Shown: positions 22,991 through 31,765 of the stretch, in pieces | How the letters are laid out: every line of letters starts with the position of its first letter | Numbering within the stretch: position 1 is the first letter of the stretch | Origin: a bacterium | Lineage (GTDB): Bacteria > Zhuqueibacterota > QNDG01 > JAGLOF01 | Direction of reading: 5' to 3' | DNA length: 43,040 nt | Assembly: GCA_016934955.1 (NCBI GenBank) | Contig: JAFGRY010000014.1 | Location: forward strand, 1-43,040 | Notes under the pieces: generated by a model | Told to the model about the DNA's origin: nothing | The model's input: only the letters and a program-made list of their open reading frames with translations | Databases searched by the model: none | Translations under genes and position numbers: made by a program

Positions 22991-24532
22991 ATGACAAACA
23001 CAACCGATAACAGCACCCACCAGCGGTTTTCAACCAGGATCGGATTTCTGCTCAGCGTGATCGGGATCGCGGTCGGAACGGGGAACATCTGGCGATTCCC
23101 CCGTATCGCCGCCCAGAACGGATCCGACACGGGATCCGGTGCATTCCTCATCGCCTGGGTGATATTCCTCTGTCTCTGGAGCATTCCCCTGGTGCTGGCG
23201 GAGTATGCGCTGGGACGGAAAAACAGGATGGGCGTCGTTGGCACCATCGCCGGAGCGGCCGGAGAAAAATTCGCCTGGATGGGCGCCTTCATGACCTTTG
23301 TCACCACGGCCATCACCTTCTTCTACTCGGTGGTCGTGGGCTGGTGTATCTACTATTTCGTCCAGATGCTCACCCGCCCCCTGCCCATGGACACCGACAC
23401 GGCCATGGCCGTCTGGAACAGCTACCAGGCCGGAGGCTGGCCCCTGGTGACCCACGGGATTGTCATGCTGGTGGGAGGATGGGCGATCTGGCGGGGGGTC
23501 TCTTCCATAGAAAAATTAAACCGGATTCTCATCCCCGTACTGTTCATCATTGTCATCCTCTCCGTTATTCGGGCCCTCACCATGAAAGGCGCCTGGGAGG
23601 GGGTTGCATTTCTCTTCAGGGTTGACTGGAGCCAGCTCGCGTACCCCCGAATCTGGATGGAAGCGCTGACCCAGAACGCCTGGGACGTGGGGGCCGGCTG
23701 GGGGCTCTTCCTCACCTATGCGGCCTATCTCAAACGGGAGCACGGCCTGGTCAAAAACGCCTTTCTGACCCCGGTCGCCAATAACGCGGTCTCGCTGCTT
23801 GCCGCCATGATGGTGTTCGGGACCGTCTTCGCGGTGCTGCAGACGGATCTGGGAATGACACGGCCCGCAATCCTCGACATCATGAAAACGAGCGGACCGG
23901 CTTCCACGGGACTGACGTTCATCTGGATGCCCCAGCTCTTTGCCCGCATGCTGCTGGGCCGTCCGCTGGCCATGCTGTTCTTTCTCGGACTGATGTTCGC
24001 GGGATTCTCCTCCCTCATTGCCCAGCTGGAACTGCCGGTGCGGGTGTTCATCGACGCCGGCATGAAACGGAAGAACGCGATTATCACCATCATCGGTGTC
24101 ACCTTTCTCCTGGGCATCCCGTCCGCGGTACATCTGAACATCCTGAAAAATCAGGATTTTGTCTGGGGGTATGCCCTGATCATCGCCGGCGCCCTGGTGG
24201 CCGTCGCCGTGCACCGGTACGGGACCGACCGGCTCCGCAGAGAAGAAATGACCGGGATGAAAGGAGACTGGAACCTGGGCCGCTGGTGGAACTATGTACT
24301 GACCTTCTTCATCCCCGTCGGCGCGATTGTCCTCCTCGTCTGGTGGCTGGTCCAGGACGCGGTTCCCGGACGCTGGTACAACCCGCTGGACCCCACCAGC
24401 GTCATGAACATTCTGCTGCAGTGGGGCCTGGTGATCTCGGTGCTGCTGCTCATCGGCCGCCGCCTGGGCAGACGGACGCTCGAACTCAAGGCCACGGCAG
24501 GAGACCGGGAGGAGAAACCGACGGCACCATAA
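22991..24532 (+). CDS. Neurotransmitter:sodium symporter family transporter (LeuT-like)
   Basis: The 513-residue polytopic protein has about 12 membrane segments. The N-terminus has the NSS signature RIGFLLSVIGIAVGTGNIWRFPRIAAQNG, holding the sodium and substrate backbone sites of LeuT-type proteins. FSSLIAQLELPVRVF later matches the TM8 sodium-site region. Bacterial members import amino acids or similar small amines with sodium. The ATG at 22991 is chosen over an in-frame TTG at 22976; both have weak ribosome sites. It lies 18 bases after the aminopeptidase and 17 bases before the third GH127 gene, so it probably takes up the amino acids released by the peptidases. Confidence 0.92.
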   Translation: MTNTTDNSTHQRFSTRIGFLLSVIGIAVGTGNIWRFPRIAAQNGSDTGSGAFLIAWVIFLCLWSIPLVLAEYALGRKNRMGVVGTIAGAAGEKFAWMGAFMTFVTTAITFFYSVVVGWCIYYFVQMLTRPLPMDTDTAMAVWNSYQAGGWPLVTHGIVMLVGGWAIWRGVSSIEKLNRILIPVLFIIVILSVIRALTMKGAWEGVAFLFRVDWSQLAYPRIWMEALTQNAWDVGAGWGLFLTYAAYLKREHGLVKNAFLTPVANNAVSLLAAMMVFGTVFAVLQTDLGMTRPAILDIMKTSGPASTGLTFIWMPQLFARMLLGRPLAMLFFLGLMFAGFSSLIAQLELPVRVFIDAGMKRKNAIITIIGVTFLLGIPSAVHLNILKNQDFVWGYALIIAGALVAVAVHRYGTDRLRREEMTGMKGDWNLGRWWNYVLTFFIPVGAIVLLVWWLVQDAVPGRWYNPLDPTSVMNILLQWGLVISVLLLIGRRLGRRTLELKATAGDREEKPTAP

Positions 24533-24549
24533 CGACAAGGAGCGTATCC

Positions 24550-26487
24550 ATGACACACAATTTCGGGAAGGCCGTGAGCCTCCTCATCGTCACCGCTGTC
24601 ATTCATGCCGGCTGCAGTTCCCGGCGGGGAGGGGAGTATCCCATCACGCCCATCCCGTTCAACGCCGTGACAATCACCGATTCCTTCTGGCGGCCCCGCA
24701 TCGAGACCAACCGTGTGGTCACCATTCCCTACGAATTCCGGATGTGCGAAGAGACCGGGCGCATCGACAACCTGCGCAAGGCGGCGGGATTGATGGACGG
24801 CCCCTACCTGGGACGGCGGTTCAACGATTCCGATGTGTTCAAGGCCATGGAGGCCGCATCCTACTCTCTGATCCAGCATCCGGATGCCGGACTGGAAGTG
24901 CTCATGGATTCTCTGGTCACCCTTATCGGTCAGGCCCGGGAGGAAGACGGCTACCTCTATTCAGCACGGACTGTTGATCCGGACAACCCCGCCCCGGGGG
25001 CCGGAAGCGAACGCTGGATCCACCTGCAGGGCAGCCATGAACTCTACAACGTCGGGCACATGTACGAGGCCGCGGTCGCCTACTATCAGGCAACCGGTAA
25101 GCGGGCCTTTCTCGATATCGCCCTGAAAAACGCCGATCTCATCGATTCCGTGTTCGGACCCGGCAAACGCATGGACACTCCCGGTCACCAGGAGATCGAG
25201 ATCGGGCTGGGCAAGCTGTTCCGGGTGACCGGGGAGAAAAGATATCTCGACCTGGCGAAATTTTTCCTCGATCAGCGGGGGCGCGAACATGACAGCGCAC
25301 CCTACCCTGATTCGTCGGTCTACGCCATCTACAACGGCCGCCCCTATAAGCAGGACCATCTTCCCGTTCTGGAGCAGAGCGAGGCCGTGGGGCATGCGGT
25401 GCGGGCCGTCTACATGTATTCAGGCATGGCCGATATCGCCGCTCTGGCCGGGGATCCGTCCTACGTGAAGGCCATCGACCGGCTCTGGGAGGATGTGGTC
25501 CGCGGAAAGCTCTATATCACCGGCGGCATCGGCGCCCGCCATACCAGCGAAGCCTTCGGGGACGCCTATGAACTCCCCAACCGCGAAGCCTACACGGAAA
25601 CCTGCGCCTCGGTGGGCAACGTTCTCTGGAACCACCGCATGTTCCTCATGAAGGGCGAATCCGAATATATTGACGTTCTGGAAAGGACGCTGTACAACGG
25701 CCTTATCTCCGGCGTCTCTTTCAGCGGGGACCGGTTCTTCTATCAGAATCCCCTTGAATCAACAGGAGGGTACGCGCGCAGCGCCTGGTTCGACTGTGCC
25801 TGCTGTCCCCCCAATATCGCCCGTTTTCTCCCCTCGCTGTCCGGTTATATGTACGGGCAGCGGGACACGGAGATCTTTGTCAATCTGTTCATCGGCAGTA
25901 CGGCTTCTCTGAAAGTGGACGGCGTGCCGGTGACACTCACCCAGGAGACCGATTATCCCTGGCAGGGATGGATACACCTCACCATCGATCCGGAGCGGCC
26001 CCTGAAATCGACCGTCGCCCTGCGCGTGCCCGGGTGGGCCCGGAACGAGCCGGTGCCCGGAGATCTCTACAGGTATGAAACATCCATAGAGGACGCTCCC
26101 CTGCTCACCGTCAATGGAAAAGAGACCGCGGCTGAATCAGGGGACGGATATCTCCGTATCACCCGGGTCTGGCAGGCGGGAGATCGTATTGAACTGGTTC
26201 TGCCCATGCCGGTGAGAAGGGTCCGCTCCCATCCCGATGTCGTCCCCAACCGGGGCAGAGCGGCGCTCCAGCGCGGCCCTCTCGTATTTTGCCTGGAAGA
26301 GGCGGACAACGGGCCGGATGTGCTGTCCGCTGTTCTGCCGCCGGACGCGGTGCTGCGGGGGGTGTTCAGGCCCGATCTGCTGCAGGGAGTGATGACCATC
26401 GAGGCCGGCGCCCTGACCGCGGTCCCCTATTACGCCTGGGCAAACCGGGGCGCGGGCAGCATGACGGTCTGGATAAAAGAAAAATAG
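24550..26487 (+). CDS. GH127 beta-L-arabinofuranosidase, third paralogue, short form
   Basis: The 645-residue enzyme carries the same catalytic core as the other two GH127 proteins, with Glu350 and Cys352 (YTETCASVGN) and Cys418 and Cys419 (FDCACCPPN). It lacks the roughly 140-residue C-terminal beta-sandwich of the other two. An insertion of about ten residues (near 250-265, with YPDSSVYAIYNG) precedes the QDHLPVLEQ segment. The N-terminus ends in HAGC, a lipobox-like site, so it is probably a lipoprotein. An in-frame upstream start at 24286 lies inside the symporter gene and is rejected; AAGGAG at 24538-24543 precedes 24550. It is the last gene of the tight cluster. Confidence 0.94.
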   Translation: MTHNFGKAVSLLIVTAVIHAGCSSRRGGEYPITPIPFNAVTITDSFWRPRIETNRVVTIPYEFRMCEETGRIDNLRKAAGLMDGPYLGRRFNDSDVFKAMEAASYSLIQHPDAGLEVLMDSLVTLIGQAREEDGYLYSARTVDPDNPAPGAGSERWIHLQGSHELYNVGHMYEAAVAYYQATGKRAFLDIALKNADLIDSVFGPGKRMDTPGHQEIEIGLGKLFRVTGEKRYLDLAKFFLDQRGREHDSAPYPDSSVYAIYNGRPYKQDHLPVLEQSEAVGHAVRAVYMYSGMADIAALAGDPSYVKAIDRLWEDVVRGKLYITGGIGARHTSEAFGDAYELPNREAYTETCASVGNVLWNHRMFLMKGESEYIDVLERTLYNGLISGVSFSGDRFFYQNPLESTGGYARSAWFDCACCPPNIARFLPSLSGYMYGQRDTEIFVNLFIGSTASLKVDGVPVTLTQETDYPWQGWIHLTIDPERPLKSTVALRVPGWARNEPVPGDLYRYETSIEDAPLLTVNGKETAAESGDGYLRITRVWQAGDRIELVLPMPVRRVRSHPDVVPNRGRAALQRGPLVFCLEEADNGPDVLSAVLPPDAVLRGVFRPDLLQGVMTIEAGALTAVPYYAWANRGAGSMTVWIKEK

Positions 26488-26502
26488 CAGATTCTTACTG
26501 CA

Positions 26503-26585
26503 TTGTCATTTCGACCCGGCGGCAGCCGGGGAGACATCTTAAAAGCTCACGTATGTGCCTGATTGTTACGTTTTTAAGACCTCTC
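26503..26585. repeat. Intergenic REP-like element with hairpins
   Basis: TTGTCATTTCGAC at 26503-26515 begins a repeat type widespread in bacterial intergenic DNA. It contains CCCGGC/GCCGGG with a 4-base loop (26515-26530). CTTAAAA (26538-26544) pairs with a T-rich TTTTTAAG (26571-26578). It lies in the 153-base gap between the third GH127 gene and the DUF885 gene and may also act in termination. Confidence 0.5.
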
Positions 26586-26640
26586 GCCGAGAAACCGCTC
26601 AAGGAGACAATCGGTGGTATAAAACCCAAGGAGACTCACC

Positions 26641-28326
26641 ATGCATTCCCGTATCAGCAAACTCACGGTCATCCTCTGTATCATCTGGACAGCCGGGGCC
26701 GCCGCCCAGTCCGCATTGGAGCCCCTGCTCATCCGCTACACCGAGGACCGCGCCATCATGCGCCGCACCTACGACCTTCCGTTTTACCGGCCGCATCAGG
26801 AGCGATGGAAGCAGTTCTATGACGATTGGGAAAAGACGCTGCACACGGTCACATTCGACAGCCTCGATCGTGACGGCCGTGTCGACTGGCTGCTCTTTGA
26901 AAACCTCCTGACCTACGAAAAACGGGCGCTTCAGGACCGGAACCGCAGGGATGCCGATATGCAGCCGCTGCTCCCGTTCGCCACCGGCGTCGTTTTCCTG
27001 GAGGAGAGCCGCCGCGCCGGCCGGACCCTGGATGCACGGACCATGGCCGACTCACTGACCGGCATCACCGCGGCGATCGGGGAGATGACGGCGGGTCTGG
27101 ATGCTCCATCCCTCCCGCTTCCCGTGCTCCGGGAGCTGCGCATCTACTGCCGGCGCCTTCACTCACTGCTCGAGGAGTGGTATGAATTCTCCAACGGGTA
27201 TGACCCTCTCTTTACCTGGTGGATGGAGCGCCCCTGGGCCGCCTCGGAGCGGGCATTCACCACGCTTTTTGAGGAATTGGACCGGCGGATCGGACGAACC
27301 GACGCCAGGGGGCAGCGCCCCATCGTCGGTAATCCCATCGGCGAGCAGGGCCTGGAGCGGGAGCTGCGGCTCTCCCTCATCGCCGATTCCCCCCGGGAGC
27401 TGATCGAGATCGGGAAACGGGAGTACGCCTGGTGCGAGCGCGAGCTGATCAGGGCCTCCCGGGAAATGGGCTTCGGCGACGACTGGCTGAAGGCGCTGGA
27501 GCATGTCAAATCCCTCCATCTCGATCCCGGAGAGCAGCCGGCTCTCATTCGGCGGCAGGCACTGGAAGCGACCGCTTTCGTCGAAGATCATGACCTCATC
27601 ACCGTCCCGCAGCTTGCCAAAGAGACCTGGAAAGTGGAGATGATGTCGCCCCGCAGGCAGCTGGTCAATCCCTTCTTTACGGGCGGCGAGTACATCAGCG
27701 TCTCGTTCCCCGCCAACAGCATGGAGCACGGCCAGAAGATCATGAGCATGCGGGGGAACAACCCCCATTTCTGCCGGGCCACCGTGCACCACGAACTGAT
27801 ACCCGGGCATCACCTGCAGGGATTCATGACCGGCCGCTGCAAACCCTACCGGCGCATCTTCGCCACCCCCTTCTGGCTCGAGGGCTGGCCCCTGCACTGG
27901 GAGATGCTGCTCTGGGATCTCGATTTCCCCCGGAGTCCCGAGGACCGCATGGGCATGCTCTTCTGGCGCACCCACCGGGCCGCCCGGATCATCTTCTCCC
28001 TCGGTTTCCACCTGGGAGAAATGACGCCGCAGGAGTGCATCGATTTTCTCGTGCAAAAAGTGGGGCACGAACCGGCCAACGCCGAAGCGGAGGTGCGGCG
28101 CAGCTTCGAAGAGGATTACCCGCCGCTCTACCAGGCGGCCTACCTCATCGGCGGCCTCCAGATGCGGTCGCTCTATGAAGAGTGCACCACCTCCGGCGCG
28201 TACACACCCCGGGAGTTCCACGATGCGGTCATGCGGGAAAACTCCATGCCCATCGCCATGCTCAGGGCGCAGCTGCTCGGGATCGAACTGAAAAAGGACG
28301 GGATGCCCATGTGGGATTTTAAATAA
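26641..28326 (+). CDS. DUF885-family exported peptidase
   Basis: The 561-residue protein has a signal peptide (cleavage near GAAAQ). It carries the DUF885 hallmark HHELIPGHHLQGF (383-395), a zinc-binding HE...HH motif, followed by WLEGWPLHWEMLLWDL and the C-terminal YLIGGLQMRSLYEE segment. DUF885 proteins are distant relatives of M32/M2-like gluzincin carboxypeptidases; most are uncharacterised. AAGGAG about 7 bases upstream sets the start. The 153-base gap to the GH127 gene could allow separate control. With the M1 aminopeptidase it gives the locus two exported metallopeptidases, probably attacking the two ends of the same peptides. Confidence 0.88.
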   Translation: MHSRISKLTVILCIIWTAGAAAQSALEPLLIRYTEDRAIMRRTYDLPFYRPHQERWKQFYDDWEKTLHTVTFDSLDRDGRVDWLLFENLLTYEKRALQDRNRRDADMQPLLPFATGVVFLEESRRAGRTLDARTMADSLTGITAAIGEMTAGLDAPSLPLPVLRELRIYCRRLHSLLEEWYEFSNGYDPLFTWWMERPWAASERAFTTLFEELDRRIGRTDARGQRPIVGNPIGEQGLERELRLSLIADSPRELIEIGKREYAWCERELIRASREMGFGDDWLKALEHVKSLHLDPGEQPALIRRQALEATAFVEDHDLITVPQLAKETWKVEMMSPRRQLVNPFFTGGEYISVSFPANSMEHGQKIMSMRGNNPHFCRATVHHELIPGHHLQGFMTGRCKPYRRIFATPFWLEGWPLHWEMLLWDLDFPRSPEDRMGMLFWRTHRAARIIFSLGFHLGEMTPQECIDFLVQKVGHEPANAEAEVRRSFEEDYPPLYQAAYLIGGLQMRSLYEECTTSGAYTPREFHDAVMRENSMPIAMLRAQLLGIELKKDGMPMWDFK

Positions 28327-28332
28327 ACAGAA

Positions 28333-28507
28333 GCAGGCGGCCGGAGACCGGAGGCGGGACCCGGCCCGGCCGCCCCTGAGCCGCCAGCGAAAAACACGAA
28401 ATACACGAAAATATAATAGGGGCCTTATTATCTTTCTCTTTTCGTGTGCTTCCGTGCCTTTCGTTGGTATTCCCCGGGGGAGGGTGGCGGCCCGGCCTCC
28501 GGCCTCC
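28333..28507. repeat. Mirror-image composite repeat: heptamers, GC linker, nonamers in inverted halves
   Basis: The left half has heptamers (28333-28360, GGAGACC type), a GC-rich linker and a nonamer element (28384-28410). A 30-base centre follows. The right half repeats the order in reverse complement: nonamer element (28441-28467), GC-rich linker, and two GGCCTCC heptamers (28494-28507). The whole 175 bases form an imperfect giant palindrome starting six bases after the DUF885 stop. It occupies most of the 305-base gap 28327-28631; the rest holds the fucP promoter. Confidence 0.78.
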
Positions 28508-28534
28508 ATCGCAGTCAACGCCGGAAAGTCTCTA

Positions 28535-28563
28535 TTGATATATTCCCATGTGATACGTATATT
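28535..28563 (+). promoter_or_regulatory. Sigma-70-like promoter of the fucose-permease operon
   Basis: TTGATA (28535-28540), a 17-base spacer and TATATT (28558-28563) lie about 70 bases before the permease start. This supports a transcript starting here, separate from the GH127 operon. Confidence 0.6.
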
Positions 28564-28631
28564 TTCGTTCAGCACGCTACACACAGTCCACCCGTTCCCG
28601 AGCTTGTACACACACGCGAAAGGACTCGCCG

Positions 28632-29912
28632 ATGAAAGACAGCGTACCGGTAATTCCGAAGAAGATCCTCTGGCCGTTCATTCTGTTAACGAGCTGTTTC
28701 GCCTGGTGGGGACTGGCCAACAACATGACCGACACCCTTCTTGCCGCCTTCAAGAAAATTATGAGCATGACCGATGCCCGCACGGCCTGGATCCAGATGG
28801 CCTTCTATGGATCCTATTTCTGCTGGGCCCTGCCCGCGGCCATCTATATAAAAAAATTCACCTATAAATCGGGCGTCCTCCTGGGACTGGGCCTTTTCGC
28901 AGCCGGCGCCCTCCTTTTTTACCCCGCAAGTCTGACCATGAACTATTTCCACTTCCTGATCGCGCTCTACATTCTCGCCGGAGGTCTCTCAGTGCTCGAG
29001 ACATCGGCCAATCCCTATATCATCGCCATGGGCCCGGAAGAGACGGGCACCAGGCGGCTGAATTTCTCCCAGTCCTTCAACCCCATCGGCTCCATGGTCG
29101 GCATCCTCCTCAGCAAACTCTTCATTCTCTCGCATCTACACCCGGCTTCCGCGGAGGAGCGGGCGGCCATGGCCCCGGCCGAACTGCAGCGTATCCAGTC
29201 ACAGGAGCTGAACGCGGTCATGGGTCCCTATGTGGCGGTGGCGTTCCTCCTCATCCTCGTCTGGGTGCTCATCGCCGTCAACAGGAAGATGCCGAAATCA
29301 TCCGACGCGGGCGGCCCCCTCAACCTGGGACCGACGTTCCGGCGTCTTATCCGCAACCGGCACTACGTCTGGGGGGTGGTGGCCCAGTTCTTCTACGTAG
29401 GCGCCCAGATCGGCGTCTGGTCCTTCACCATCCGCTACGTGATGAAGGAACTGACCCTCAATGAAGCGGACGCGTCCGGATACTACCTGGCGTCGCTGGT
29501 GCTCTTCGGCGGTTCCCGCTTCATCTGCACCTGGCTGATGAAGTTCATGAAGCCGTCGACGCTGCTGACTATCCTGGCGGTGACAGGCATCGGCTCAACT
29601 CTGCTGGTTATCTACGCCGGCGGCATCGTCGGCGTGTACGCCCTGATCTTCATCTCCGCCTGCATGTCGCTCATGTTCCCCACGATCTTCGGTCTGGCGG
29701 TGAGGGGCCTGGGAGAGGACACCAAACTGGGCGGATCGGGCCTGATCATGGCAATTCTCGGCGGCGCCGTGCTCACCCAGCTGCAGGGCTGGGTGTCGGA
29801 CACCACCGGCAGCATCAACCTGGCCTACTGGGTGCCGCTGGTCTGTTTCCTGGTGATCACCTACTACGCCGCCGTCGCCTGCAGAAAAGACCTGCCGGCT
29901 GTCGCGCGATAG
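28632..29912 (+). CDS. fucP: FucP-like MFS sugar permease (L-fucose:proton symporter family)
   Basis: The 426-residue protein has 12 predicted membrane helices. Its start, CFAWWGLANNMTDTLLAAFKKI, matches the FucP signature region (ANNMTD, with Asn/Asp in helix 1). ETSANPYIIAMGPEETGTRRLNFSQSFNPIGSM is the second family landmark. Family members import L-fucose, and some import glucose/galactose or N-acetylglucosamine. Two alpha-L-fucosidases follow, so L-fucose is the best guess. AAAGGA at 28619-28624 precedes the start. No fucose kinase or aldolase gene is present in the window. Confidence 0.9.
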   Translation: MKDSVPVIPKKILWPFILLTSCFAWWGLANNMTDTLLAAFKKIMSMTDARTAWIQMAFYGSYFCWALPAAIYIKKFTYKSGVLLGLGLFAAGALLFYPASLTMNYFHFLIALYILAGGLSVLETSANPYIIAMGPEETGTRRLNFSQSFNPIGSMVGILLSKLFILSHLHPASAEERAAMAPAELQRIQSQELNAVMGPYVAVAFLLILVWVLIAVNRKMPKSSDAGGPLNLGPTFRRLIRNRHYVWGVVAQFFYVGAQIGVWSFTIRYVMKELTLNEADASGYYLASLVLFGGSRFICTWLMKFMKPSTLLTILAVTGIGSTLLVIYAGGIVGVYALIFISACMSLMFPTIFGLAVRGLGEDTKLGGSGLIMAILGGAVLTQLQGWVSDTTGSINLAYWVPLVCFLVITYYAAVACRKDLPAVAR

Positions 29913-29939
29913 CAATATGTTGTAATAAACAGGTCCCTT

Positions 29940-30082
29940 TCGGTCATCGCTATCGGTCATCCGAAGAGCGACAAGCGAACTGCGAGGGCGACCGATAACT
30001 CACCTTGTGACAAGTCGGTCCGCAACGTCCGAACGAATTGTCCCTCTTCGGACAGGTTTTTACCGAAGGACTTGTCACAAGG
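29940..30082. repeat. Degenerate heptamers followed by a split CTTGTGACAAG palindrome
   Basis: Degenerate 7-bp units (TCGGTCA, TCGCTAT, GCGACAA, GCGAACT and so on; 29940-29995) precede CCTTGTGACAAGTC (30003-30016). Its exact inverse, GACTTGTCACAAGG, lies at 30069-30082. The 52 bases between contain a second stem, GTCCGAA (30028-30034) with TTCGGAC (30047-30053). The outer arms are the same sequence as the continuous palindrome at 39972-40013. The 328-base gap 29913-30240 otherwise holds the nonamer element at 30204 and no gene. Confidence 0.75.
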
Positions 30083-30203
30083 GTTGCTTGTTTATCTTTC
30101 GTTTCGTTCTCCTTCAGCGATGAAGCTGCTTTCGGAGATCGATGGTGTCAGCATTGACTCATGACTCTGCGCTCGTTTTATGTGTCTTACTTTAAGATGA
30201 TTA

Positions 30204-30230
30204 TTTCGTATTTTTCGTGGATTTCGCTGG
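30204..30230 (-). repeat. 27-bp nonamer element just upstream of a fucosidase gene
   Basis: On the minus strand it reads CCAGCGAAA, TCCACGAAA, AATACGAAA. Its terminal TGG joins AG to give the GGAG that serves as ribosome site for the gene starting at 30241. Confidence 0.72.
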
Positions 30231-30240
30231 AGATTTTCAT

Positions 30241-31710
30241 ATGAAACGTTTAACGATCACACTGGCACTAATGAGCATCCTCACCTCCTGCACCCCCAAA
30301 AACCAGCCCGCCCCCTACGGCGCCGTACCCCACCCCCGCCAGCTCGCCTGGCACGACATGCAGTACTACGCCTTCGTCCACTTCGGACCCAACACCTTCA
30401 CCGACCGTGAATGGGGCTACGGCGACGAAGACGAATCCGTGTTCAATCCAGGCGAACTGGACTGCCGCCAGTGGGCCCGGGCCGCAAAAGACGCCGGCAT
30501 GAACGGCATCATCATCACCGCCAAGCACCACGACGGCTTCTGCCTCTGGCCCTCCGCCTACACGGAACACTCGGTGAAAAACTCGCCCTGGCGGGACGGC
30601 AGGGGCGATGTCATTCGGGAGCTGCGTGACGCCTGCGATGAGTACGGGCTCAAACTGGGCGTCTACCTCTCCCCCTGGGACCGCAACCACGCCGCTTACG
30701 GCACCCCCGCCTATCTGGACTACTACCGCAGCCAGCTGCGGGAGCTGCTCACCAATTACGGCGAGGTTTTCGAGGTCTGGTTCGACGGCGCCATGGGCGG
30801 CGACGGCTACTACGGCGGCGCCCGCGAAACCCGCCGCATCGACAACAGGACCTACTACGACTGGGCCAACACCATTCCCATCGTCCGGGAACTGCAGCCG
30901 GGCGCCTGCATGTTCAGCGACGGCGGCCCCGATGTGCGCTGGGTGGGCAACGAACAGGGCTACGCGGCCGAAACCAACTGGTGCACCATGAACCGCGACC
31001 ACTTCTACCCCGGTGTCGGCGGCGTCAACGAGGTGCTGCAGCACGGACAGGAGGACGGCTCGCACTGGCTGCCTGCGGAGGTGAACACCTCCATCCGCCC
31101 CGGCTGGTTCTACCACGCATCCCAGGACGATCAGGTAAAATCCCTGGAAAAACTGATTGATATCTGGTTCCACTCGGTGGGTATGAACGGCAACTTCATT
31201 CTCAATGTGCCGCCGGACCGGCGTGGACTGTTCCATGAAATCGATGTGCAGCGGCTGAAGGAGCTCCGGGCCTGGCTGGACCGTGCATTTGCCGACGACC
31301 TGGCCCGAAGGGCGACAGTCACCGCTTCGTCGGTCAGGGAGGGATCACGGAAATACGAACCGGCCTCCGCCGTGGACGGCGACCCCGCCACCTGCTGGGC
31401 GGTCAACGACGGGATCACGAACGCTTCCATCACCCTTACATTTCCCGAGCCGGTGGAATGCAACACCGTGACGCTGCGGGAATACATCGCCCTGGGCCAG
31501 CGGGTAAAGGCGTTCACCATCGAAGCCGAGGCGGAGGGGCGGCTGACCCCGGTCTCGCAGGGCACCACCGTGGGCAACCGGCGCATCGTTCGTTTCGACC
31601 CGGTCACCACGCGCACCCTCAGGATCACCATTACAGCAAAGGCGTGTCCCCTGATTTCGACCATCGAGGTATACAAAACACCTCCCGTGCAGACAACGGG
31701 CGGCACCTGA
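30241..31710 (+). CDS. GH29 alpha-L-fucosidase with C-terminal discoidin-like domain, lipoprotein
   Basis: The 489-residue exported enzyme has the lipobox ILTSC, indicating lipid anchoring. GH29 landmarks are FVHFGPNTFTDREWGYGDE, ITAKHHDGFCLWPS, YLSPWDRNHAAYG and the catalytic nucleophile Asp182 in EVWFDGAMGG. The sequence pattern suits the subfamily that prefers branched alpha-1,3/1,4-fucosides, though this cannot be settled by eye. From about residue 350 an F5/8 (discoidin) type domain follows (ATVTASSVREGSRKYEPASAVDGDPATCWAV). The start at 30241 is preferred over one eight codons upstream because GGAG lies 8 bases before it and the signal peptide starts there. Confidence 0.94.
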   Translation: MKRLTITLALMSILTSCTPKNQPAPYGAVPHPRQLAWHDMQYYAFVHFGPNTFTDREWGYGDEDESVFNPGELDCRQWARAAKDAGMNGIIITAKHHDGFCLWPSAYTEHSVKNSPWRDGRGDVIRELRDACDEYGLKLGVYLSPWDRNHAAYGTPAYLDYYRSQLRELLTNYGEVFEVWFDGAMGGDGYYGGARETRRIDNRTYYDWANTIPIVRELQPGACMFSDGGPDVRWVGNEQGYAAETNWCTMNRDHFYPGVGGVNEVLQHGQEDGSHWLPAEVNTSIRPGWFYHASQDDQVKSLEKLIDIWFHSVGMNGNFILNVPPDRRGLFHEIDVQRLKELRAWLDRAFADDLARRATVTASSVREGSRKYEPASAVDGDPATCWAVNDGITNASITLTFPEPVECNTVTLREYIALGQRVKAFTIEAEAEGRLTPVSQGTTVGNRRIVRFDPVTTRTLRITITAKACPLISTIEVYKTPPVQTTGGT

Positions 31711-31765
31711 TCCCGCTCTCGCTCTTCGTTTCCGCTATCGCTCTCGTATTTTTGGAGAATGCATA

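Noticed and set aside
24286..24549. N-terminal extension of the third GH127 protein
   Set aside because: It overlaps the symporter gene in another frame, whereas a lipoprotein signal peptide and AAGGAG ribosome site fit the start at 24550.
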